This document shows positions 1 to 5,403 of a DNA stretch of 5,403 bases, in pieces. Within the stretch, counting starts at the first letter, position 1, and every line of letters begins with the position of its first letter. The stretch is from Candidatus Symbiothrix sp. (GTDB taxonomy: Bacteria > Bacteroidota > Bacteroidia > Bacteroidales > Azobacteroidaceae). Below the pieces are notes generated by a model. That model was not told the origin of the DNA, did no database searches, and saw only the letters and a program-made list of their open reading frames with translations. Made by a program: the position numbers and the translations under genes. The stretch is from NCBI GenBank assembly GCA_031270925.1, contig JAISWY010000360.1:1-5403 (forward strand), in the 5' to 3' direction.

Positions 1-1
1 T

Positions 2-265
2 ATCACTTTCGAGGAGGGAAGCGTCCAGGCCGCTCCTAAAATCGTTGTTGATACCGATGTAATAACCGGCATTGTTCCTGCCCTTAAAAACGATGAAGTC
101 ATTGCCACGGAATATTACAATCTGCAGGGTGTTCGCGTCCCCGTAGGGGCGATGCATGCAGTAAGGGCGATGCATGCATCGCCCCTACAATCGGGCAATA
201 TTTATATCGTAAAACAAATTCACCAATCGGGCAAAACGAGCGTCAGCAAAGCAATCGTCAGATAA
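2..265 (+). CDS. 3' end of a secreted protein with a T9SS-like C-terminal sorting tail
   Basis: Only the last 87 residues are present; the start and main domain lie to the left, so the enzymatic or binding function is unknown. The open frame ends at TAA 263-265. The tail contains EYYNLQGVRV (nt 110-139), then QSGNIYIVKQ (nt 188-217), and ends KAIVR. This order of a YxLQGxxV strand, a G-x-Y/I-IVK strand and a final K..V/I-K/R strand is typical of C-terminal domains of Bacteroidota secreted proteins, including type A sorting domains of the type IX secretion system (Por system). By that family's logic the protein would be exported by Sec and then moved to or through the outer membrane, but similar tails also occur where T9SS use is unproven. 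The tail is interrupted in frame by 15 codons from a palindromic repeat between RVP and QSG. The strand and frame are well supported; the sorting function is inferred. Confidence 0.72.
   Translation: MTFEEGSVQAAPKIVVDTDVITGIVPALKNDEVIATEYYNLQGVRVPVGAMHAVRAMHASPLQSGNIYIVKQIHQSGKTSVSKAIVR
143..188. repeat. REP-like palindromic repeat inside a coding region
   Basis: The left arm GTAGGGGCGATGCATGCA (143-160) is perfectly reverse-complementary to positions 171-188 (TGCATGCATCGCCCCTAC), giving an 18-bp stem around a 10-nt spacer. Positions 161-178 are also a direct copy of the left arm with one change (GTAGGG to GTAAGG), so the element reads as an 18-bp tandem duplication closed by the outer arm. 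Short palindromes bounded by GTAGGGG...CCCCTAC are, as I recall, a recurrent class of dispersed repeat in several bacterial groups; whether this genome has more copies cannot be seen here. The element is translated as VGAMHA-VRAMHA-SPL. No target-site duplication is evident at its borders. It contains no ORF of its own, so any mobilisation would depend on a transposase elsewhere. Confidence 0.88.
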
Positions 266-270
266 TCAAT

Positions 271-294
271 AGCAAACCCCATGCTGTGTTTGCT
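271..294 (+). other. Short inverted repeat just after the first gene
   Basis: AGCAAAC (271-277) and GTTTGCT (288-294) form a perfect 7-bp stem with a 10-nt loop, starting 5 bp after the stop codon of the upstream gene. It could protect the 3' end of the transcript or act with the stronger hairpin downstream. There is no T-tract after it, so I do not call it a terminator. Confidence 0.35.
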
Positions 295-309
295 GTAACT
301 TACATATAG

Positions 310-332
310 CCGTGGGCGAAAAAAGCCCACGG
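310..332 (+). terminator. Probable transcription terminator hairpin
   Basis: CCGTGGGC (310-317) and GCCCACGG (325-332) form a perfect 8-bp GC-rich stem around a GAAAAAA loop. It lies 44 bp after the stop codon of the upstream gene and before the small gene at 397, which is where a terminator would be expected. The sequence after it (TCATTAAAATTAAAAT) is A/T-rich but has no run of T, so it is not a canonical intrinsic terminator. It may be a weak or 3'-stabilising structure. Confidence 0.5.
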
Positions 333-355
333 TCATTAAAATTAAAATATAAATA

Positions 356-382
356 TCCCCAATGCAGCGAAGCGATTGGGGA
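356..382. repeat. Inverted repeat in the leader of the small gene
   Basis: TCCCCAAT (356-363) and ATTGGGGA (375-382) form a perfect 8-bp stem with an 11-nt loop (GCAGCGAAGCG). It ends 14 bp before the ATG at 397, so in mRNA it could lie in or next to the ribosome-binding region. It could be a structured 5' UTR, an operator, or another dispersed palindrome. No known riboswitch is recognisable. Confidence 0.5.
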
Positions 383-396
383 ATAAACAAAAAACA

Positions 397-666
397 ATGA
401 AACGAACAACATTATTAGCAATAACAATCTGCATGGCAATCTCAACATTCGCCGAACGCAGAACAAACAAAGACCGCTCCGAAAATTGGCTGCAACGCGA
501 ACAAACCACTACATCAGGCAATTTACGAGCTACGGCCCCCGAAATCGGCGATGAAGAAACGCCAACAGACGCACCCACTGCGCCCGGTCCCGTGGGTGGA
601 GGATTCTCTATTCTGCTGGCTTTGGCCGGCGGTTATAGCTTAGTTCGCAAATCGCGCAGGAACTAA
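397..666 (+). CDS. Small exported protein with a C-terminal sorting-like tail, unknown function
   Basis: This 89-residue protein has no function I can name. Residues 1-19 (MKRTTLLAITICMAISTFA) form a typical signal peptide with likely cleavage after TFA. Residues 20-62 are polar and low in complexity, rich in Thr, Glu, Arg, Asp and Pro. The C-terminus has three parts: PGPVGGG (63-69), a short hydrophobic stretch FSILLALAGGYSLV (70-83), and a basic end RKSRRN (84-89). This layout resembles protein-sorting signals of the GlyGly-CTERM or exosortase type, or a simple membrane anchor. Small Bacteroidota proteins with a P-x-G-G/D-G + hydrophobic + Lys/Arg tail are familiar to me, but I know no characterised role. 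The ATG at 397 is chosen because it begins the signal peptide and follows an A-rich leader; an in-frame TTG at 376 would add seven polar residues and lies in the hairpin stem. It ends 56 bp before the susC-like start and may share its transcript. Confidence 0.75.
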   Translation: MKRTTLLAITICMAISTFAERRTNKDRSENWLQREQTTTSGNLRATAPEIGDEETPTDAPTAPGPVGGGFSILLALAGGYSLVRKSRRN

Positions 667-722
667 GCGCTTTTCGAGAGCATTAACCGTAAATGGAAAA
701 ACACATTGATATTCTATATTTT
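667..722 (+). other. Short leader between the small gene and the susC-like gene
   Basis: This 56-bp spacer shows no strong hairpin, no T-tract and no convincing Bacteroidota promoter (TAnnTTTG at -7 with TTTG near -33). The lack of a terminator makes read-through from the small gene into the susC-like gene plausible. The T-rich stretch just before the ATG at 723 contrasts with the A-rich leaders of the small gene and the susD-like gene. Confidence 0.4.
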
Positions 723-3700
723 ATGAAGAAAATTTGTATTGTAACATTCTTTTTAATCAGTCTTTCACTATCCGCACAGCGCACCGTTACCGGAGTCGTT
801 CGTTCAATGGAAGACGGAGAAACATTGATCGGCGCCATGGTGGGCGAGAAAAACACGCAAAACAAGACTGTTACGGACTTGGACGGCGCTTATTCGCTGA
901 CTGTCGGCAACAATGCCGTGTTGGAAATCTCCTATCTCGGTTTTAAATCGCAGGAAATCGCAACAGGCAATCGAAGCGTTATCGACATCGAACTGCAAAC
1001 ACAGGAAACTATGCTGGACGAAGTAGTCGCTATCGGTTACGGCGTACAACAGAAAAAACTGCTTACCGGAGCCACGCTGCAAGTGAAAGGCGAGGATTTG
1101 GTTAAACAAAACGCCGTGAGCGCTTTTGCCGGATTGCAAAGCTTGACGCCCGGCGTCAGCATCGTAAAGAACAACGGGAAACCGGGCGAAGGTTTTAAAA
1201 TCACGATTCGCGGCGCAGGAACTATTCATGATTCCGACCCACTTTATGTTATCGACGGACTTTCGGGCGGGAACATCAATGCCTTGAATCCTTCCGACAT
1301 CGAATCGATTGATGTGTTGAAAGATGCGGCAGCAGCAGCCATTTACGGCGCCCGCGCGGCCAACGGCGTTATTCTGGTTACAACCAAGCAAGCGAAGCAA
1401 GGCAAAACAGCCCTCTCCTACGACGGTTATTTCGGATGGCAAAATTTCAAGAATAATGTCGAAACCTTGAACGCCAAAGACTATTTGATGCTCTTGAAAG
1501 AATCGGGATTGCTGTTAGACACAGAGATCAATACCACGAAAATCCCTATGCTCGATAAAATCAACAGCGGCGAATGGCAAGGTAGCAATTGGCTGGATGC
1601 AATGACTATCGCCAACGCGCCGGTGCAAAACCACGCCATCAATATCAATAAAGGTATGGATGGCTCCGCTTTTGCTCTCGGATTTTCCTATACATCGCAA
1701 AAGCCGACGATTGCGGTACCCGAAGAAACGGTAGGAAGCGGCTACGACCGTTACACCGCCCGTTTAAATTCCGACCACACTTTGATTAAACTGAAAAACC
1801 GCGACCTTTTGAAAGTAGGAGAAACCATGACCCTGTTTTATTCCGACCGCAAAGGCTTGGATCAAGCAACGGGACAAACGACTTGGAACGATTTCCGCAA
1901 CGCATTCAAAGCAAGTCCGCTATTTCCGGCTTACGATGAGAACGGCGATTTCGGCAAACCGGTTACAATCAATCCGTTTGAATTTAATCCGGTCGCCAAA
2001 ATGTATTACAACAGCGCCATGAAAGACAGTAAGAACTACGGCGTGCGCGGCAATATTTATTTCGTCCTCGAACCTGTTAAGAATTTGAAATTACGGAGCA
2101 GTTTCGGTTTGGATTACAGCAGTTGGAACTATCGGGCGTATGTACCGGCTTATTACTTGAACAGCAACGAAATAAAAGAGCGTAATTCGGTCAGTCAGCA
2201 AGGCGGAATGGGGCATAAATGGCAAATCGAGAATACGATTTCGTACGATTTCGATATAAACGGAGAACATAAATTCAGGGCGTTGGTGGGTTCGTCGGTC
2301 GAACGTTCCGGTTTCGGGGAAAATTTCTCCGGCTCGAACGAAAATGTCGAGTTCGACGATTTCTATCATGCCTATTTAAGCAATGCCAAAACCATCGAAC
2401 AGGGAAGAACAAGTTTGGGCGGTTCGGCCTGGGGACTGGGCGCTTTGGTATCGTATTTCGGACGTCTCAATTACGATTACAGAGGTCGATACATGGCGAC
2501 TTTGGTAGTGCGGGCGGATGGAAGTTCCAATTTCGCACGAGGACATCATTGGGGTTATTTCCCTTCTGTTTCAGCCGGATGGAACATTACGGAAGAGGCA
2601 TTCATGGAAGGCGCCCGATCGTTTGTGGACTATTTGAAAATACGCGCAAGCTGGGGCGAAAACGGCAACAACCGGATTCCGGCGAATAAATACTTGTCAA
2701 CGATGACATTTGCCACCAACGCCAATAACGCCTATTATTATTTCGGAGATAAAAGCAATGCTCCGGCTATCGGCGCTTTTCCCGAATACATTGCCAATCC
2801 GGATTTGAAATGGGAAACGTCCCGTCAGACCGACGTCGGACTGGATATGATGTTCATCGACCACCGCTTGGGAATCAATTTCGATTGGTACAATAAAAAA
2901 ACCGTAGATTGGCTCGTACAAGGCCTTATTCATGGAAGCGCCGGAACGCAAGCGCCTTGGGTAAACGGCGGCGATATTGTAAACAGGGGAGTCGAACTGC
3001 AAGTGAATTGGAACGACAAGATGGGCGATTTCAAATATGGCGTTTCGGCCAATCTCGGGCACAATCGAAACGAAGTGGTCAAAATAGCCAATGGCGACCA
3101 ATACCTGAACGGCTCGACCGATGTACTGGGAAACGGCACCGGCTCATTTTATCGGGCGGAAGTGGGAAAACCCTTGGGATATTTTATCGGGTACCGGACC
3201 GACGGCATTTTCCAAAACCAAGCGGAAATCGACGCATACATACATCCCGAAACCGGCGACAAGATTATGCCGGCAGCCCAACCGGGCGACGTTCGCTTCC
3301 GCGATTTGGATAACGACGGGAAAATTACGCTTTTCGACCGGGAGGAAATCGGTAATCCGAATCCTGATTTCGACTACGGAATCAATCTGACTCTGGAATA
3401 CAAAGCGTTTGACTTTGCCCTTAGCGGATACGGCGTTGCAGGCAATCAAATTATCAAATCGTATCGCACGAATACATCTCTGAACACAAGCAATTATACT
3501 TCGGATATGCTTGGCCGCTGGCACGGGGAAGGCACGTCTAATCGTTTACCCAGCTTAAGCGGTACGGCGATTAACTGGCAATATGTATCCGATTTGTATA
3601 TCGAAAACGGCGATTATTTCAGGATAACCAATATTGCACTGGGAGTTGATTTGAAAAAACTGTTCAAATCCATACCCTTGCAACAGGCGCGAGTGTATAT

Positions 3701-3854
3701 TTCGGGACAAAACCTGTTTACTTTTACCGGATATACGGGATTGGACCCGGAAGTTTCCGCTTTTTCGGGAGCGCAAGGCTGGGCTAAAGGGATAGACCTT
3801 GGAAATTATCCGGCCGCTACGTCATATTTAATCGGATTAAGCATCAAATATTAA
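723..3854 (+). CDS. SusC/RagA-family TonB-dependent outer-membrane transporter
   Basis: The 1043-residue protein has the full family architecture and normal length. Residues 1-19 are a signal peptide (MKKICIVTFFLISLSLSAQ, cut near SLSA). About 20-95 is a carboxypeptidase-regulatory-like beta domain (RTVTGVV...ELQ). Residues 98-107, LDEVVAIGYG, are the Ton-box-like segment. The plug domain follows and carries the SusC signature: DPLYVIDG (172-179), LNPSDIESIDVLKDAAAAAIYG (188-209, beginning LNPSDIES) and RAANGVILVTTK (211-222). The rest is a 22-strand-type barrel ending in an aromatic residue (LSIKY). Near the end, DLDNDGK (861-867) followed by IGNPNPDFDYGIN is typical of the family and resembles a Ca-binding loop. 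No N-terminal STN signalling domain is present, so direct anti-sigma-factor signalling is unlikely. An upstream in-frame ATG at 693 would put ten polar residues before the signal peptide, so 723 is preferred. It would import a substrate captured by the SusD-like partner encoded 19 bp downstream, powered by TonB-ExbBD. The substrate is not predictable from sequence. Confidence 0.97.
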   Translation: MKKICIVTFFLISLSLSAQRTVTGVVRSMEDGETLIGAMVGEKNTQNKTVTDLDGAYSLTVGNNAVLEISYLGFKSQEIATGNRSVIDIELQTQETMLDEVVAIGYGVQQKKLLTGATLQVKGEDLVKQNAVSAFAGLQSLTPGVSIVKNNGKPGEGFKITIRGAGTIHDSDPLYVIDGLSGGNINALNPSDIESIDVLKDAAAAAIYGARAANGVILVTTKQAKQGKTALSYDGYFGWQNFKNNVETLNAKDYLMLLKESGLLLDTEINTTKIPMLDKINSGEWQGSNWLDAMTIANAPVQNHAININKGMDGSAFALGFSYTSQKPTIAVPEETVGSGYDRYTARLNSDHTLIKLKNRDLLKVGETMTLFYSDRKGLDQATGQTTWNDFRNAFKASPLFPAYDENGDFGKPVTINPFEFNPVAKMYYNSAMKDSKNYGVRGNIYFVLEPVKNLKLRSSFGLDYSSWNYRAYVPAYYLNSNEIKERNSVSQQGGMGHKWQIENTISYDFDINGEHKFRALVGSSVERSGFGENFSGSNENVEFDDFYHAYLSNAKTIEQGRTSLGGSAWGLGALVSYFGRLNYDYRGRYMATLVVRADGSSNFARGHHWGYFPSVSAGWNITEEAFMEGARSFVDYLKIRASWGENGNNRIPANKYLSTMTFATNANNAYYYFGDKSNAPAIGAFPEYIANPDLKWETSRQTDVGLDMMFIDHRLGINFDWYNKKTVDWLVQGLIHGSAGTQAPWVNGGDIVNRGVELQVNWNDKMGDFKYGVSANLGHNRNEVVKIANGDQYLNGSTDVLGNGTGSFYRAEVGKPLGYFIGYRTDGIFQNQAEIDAYIHPETGDKIMPAAQPGDVRFRDLDNDGKITLFDREEIGNPNPDFDYGINLTLEYKAFDFALSGYGVAGNQIIKSYRTNTSLNTSNYTSDMLGRWHGEGTSNRLPSLSGTAINWQYVSDLYIENGDYFRITNIALGVDLKKLFKSIPLQQARVYISGQNLFTFTGYTGLDPEVSAFSGAQGWAKGIDLGNYPAATSYLIGLSIKY

Positions 3855-3873
3855 ACATATAAATAAAACAATC

Positions 3874-5403
3874 ATGAAAAAAATCATATCGACAATATTA
3901 ATCACATTGATTTTTGTGAGTTGTGAAGATTTTCTGACCATCGAAACGACCAATCTGAAAAATACGGAAAATTATCCGGCGAATCCGGCCGAGGCATCTC
4001 AGGTTTTGACGGGGATATATGCCATTTTATCCCGTCCCAATATCATGTGCAATACCACTTTGATATCGGAGCTTCGTTCCGATGATCGCTTGGGTGGCGG
4101 CGGCCCCGGAGATATTTCCACCAACGCCATCGCTCAATATCAGAAATGGAGTGAAAACTGCTTTCAAGATGCTTGGAACGCCAATTATATGGGCGTGTAT
4201 CGCGCCAATGTCTTTATGGAATCTTCTCCCCGCATAAAATGGGAAAGCGAAGCGCAGCAAAAGCAAATGGAAGGCGAAGCGCATTATTTGAGGGCGCATT
4301 TCTATTTCGATTTGTCGCGCCTGTTCGGAGATGTTTGCCTGCAAAAAACTTCCCAATCGAAGATTATACCGCGCACGCCGGCAGCCGAAACTTACGCTTT
4401 TATCGCCTCCGATTTGAAAGCGGCCATTGAAAAATTACCGGAAATAAGTTATGTGAATACGGAATCCGGTCGCGTTACCCGTTGGGCGGCGCAAGCTTTG
4501 ATGGCGCGAGTATTTCTGTTCTATACCGGTTACTACAACAAAGAATCATTGCCTTTGCCCGAGGGCGGCAAAATAAGTAAAGCCGACGTTATCGCATGGC
4601 TGGACGAATGTACGAATACAAGCAAAAGCGGCCACGACTTGGTGAGCGACTTCCGGAATCTGTGGCCTTATTCCTATGTTCAGGAATACGCTTTTACGAA
4701 AAATAATAACTTAAAATGGGAAGGCGACGGCAACAAGGAAACGGTTTTCGCCATCAAATATTCCAACAAGTTCGCCACACATGAATTTCCGTATCAAAAG
4801 AGCAACCAAGTCTGTTTGTTTTTCGGATTGCGCGGACAGGACACGAACTACAAGGAACTGCTTCCTTTCGGCGAAGGTTGGGGATTCGGAACCGTCAATC
4901 CGAAAATATGGAACGACTGGGCGGACGACGACATCCGAAAAAAAGGCTCAATGTTCACGGCGACAGACCGCAATGAACTGAGACCCATATTCAAGTACGG
5001 AACCAACGCAAAAGATCCCCAAATGGAAGAAACCACTTTTTATCAGAAAAAATACATTCCGATTAACGTTTACCGGGATGTTAGCCGCGCCGACTATTGG
5101 AATTACAGTTGCACGTTGTACGGCAATACCGTAACCGATTTCAAGCTGAACAATACGCAGGATATGGTTTTAATCCGTTTCGCCGACGTGCTGCTGATGG
5201 CCGCCGAATTAAACGAGGGAACCGACAAAGGCGACGCTTTTTTGAAACGAGTAAGAGATCGTGTAAACTTGCCGCCTGTACCTGCAACTTTGGCAAACAT
5301 CAAGCAGGAGCGCCGTTTTGAACTGGCTTTTGAAGGCATACGCTTCTTTGATTTGTTGCGTTGGCACGACGAACAAGTTCTGACCGACAATCAGAAAGAC
5401 ATT
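3874..5403 (+). CDS. SusD/RagB-family surface lipoprotein, 3' end cut by window
   Basis: The first 510 residues are present with no stop before the window edge; SusD-like proteins are commonly about 500-650 residues, so little is missing. The N-terminus MKKIISTILITLIFVSC has a lipobox with Cys17 as the lipidated residue. It is followed by acidic ED, consistent with Bacteroidota surface-lipoprotein export. Family landmarks appear in order: SDDRLGGGGPGD (69-80), as seen in a common SusD subgroup; the TPR-like helix EAHYLRAHFYFDLSRLFGD (135-153); GRVTRWAAQALMARVFLFY (199-217); LIRFADVLLMAAELNEG (433-449); and ERRFELAFEGIRFFDLLRW (479-497). It acts on the cell surface as the substrate-binding lid over the SusC-like barrel. 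The gene follows susC by 19 bp of A-rich sequence without a Shine-Dalgarno motif, so the two are almost certainly co-transcribed. Ligand specificity cannot be read from the sequence. Confidence 0.97.
   Translation, partial: MKKIISTILITLIFVSCEDFLTIETTNLKNTENYPANPAEASQVLTGIYAILSRPNIMCNTTLISELRSDDRLGGGGPGDISTNAIAQYQKWSENCFQDAWNANYMGVYRANVFMESSPRIKWESEAQQKQMEGEAHYLRAHFYFDLSRLFGDVCLQKTSQSKIIPRTPAAETYAFIASDLKAAIEKLPEISYVNTESGRVTRWAAQALMARVFLFYTGYYNKESLPLPEGGKISKADVIAWLDECTNTSKSGHDLVSDFRNLWPYSYVQEYAFTKNNNLKWEGDGNKETVFAIKYSNKFATHEFPYQKSNQVCLFFGLRGQDTNYKELLPFGEGWGFGTVNPKIWNDWADDDIRKKGSMFTATDRNELRPIFKYGTNAKDPQMEETTFYQKKYIPINVYRDVSRADYWNYSCTLYGNTVTDFKLNNTQDMVLIRFADVLLMAAELNEGTDKGDAFLKRVRDRVNLPPVPATLANIKQERRFELAFEGIRFFDLLRWHDEQVLTDNQKDI

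Noticed and set aside
143..188. CRISPR-like array
   Set aside because: There are only two adjacent copies of an 18-bp unit with no spacers between them, and the unit is part of a palindrome within a gene.
376..396. Upstream TTG start for the small gene
   Set aside because: It would put seven polar residues before the signal peptide and lies inside the hairpin stem; the ATG at 397 is better.
342..578. 78-codon minus-strand open frame over the small gene and its leader
   Set aside because: The plus-strand frame has a signal peptide and a structured tail; the minus-strand frame has neither a sensible start context nor recognisable motifs.
693..722. Upstream ATG start for the susC-like gene
   Set aside because: It adds MEKHIDILYF before a normal MKK signal peptide, which is unusual for an exported protein; 723 is preferred.
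715..722. TATATTTT as a Bacteroidota -7 promoter element
   Set aside because: It matches TAnnTTTG in all but the last base, but it abuts the start codon at 723, so transcription would begin inside the gene. No -33 TTTG at suitable spacing was seen.
861..1010. Carboxypeptidase enzyme activity in the N-terminal domain of the susC-like protein
   Set aside because: The segment matches only the non-catalytic regulatory-like beta domain normally found in SusC proteins.
804..1442. 212-codon open frame on the minus strand
   Set aside because: It lies entirely antisense to the conserved N-terminal and plug domains of the susC-like gene and resembles no protein family. It is a shadow of the coding bias.
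4027..4356. 109-codon minus-strand open frame
   Set aside because: It is antisense to the conserved SusD region containing SDDRLGGGG and YLRAHFYF, so it is a shadow.

Overview
The window looks like a fragment of a Bacteroidales/Bacteroidota chromosome. It carries an adjacent SusC-like/SusD-like outer-membrane nutrient-uptake pair, a Bacteroidales-type secreted-protein C-terminal tail, and A/T-rich leaders without clear Shine-Dalgarno sequences. Every supported gene is on the + strand and the layout is compact. I cannot name a genus from the sequence.

Positions 1-265 hold the 3' end of a gene for a secreted protein. Its tail resembles a type IX secretion sorting domain. A palindromic REP-like element (143-188) sits inside this tail and is translated in frame. 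Positions 266-396 are non-coding and contain a strong hairpin (310-332, probable terminator) and a second inverted repeat (356-382) just upstream of the next gene. Positions 397-666 encode an 89-residue protein with an N-terminal signal peptide and a C-terminal tripartite tail (Gly-rich motif, hydrophobic stretch, basic end).

Positions 723-3854 encode a full-length SusC/RagA-type TonB-dependent transporter. After a 19-bp gap, 3874-5403 encodes its SusD/RagB-type surface lipoprotein partner, which runs off the right edge shortly before its expected C-terminus. Together they should form a lidded outer-membrane importer for an oligosaccharide, glycopeptide or similar oligomer. No catabolic enzyme or regulator lies in the window, so the substrate cannot be assigned.

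I see no clearly new multi-gene system. The most unusual points are the in-frame REP insertion and the small sorting-tail-like protein placed directly before susC.
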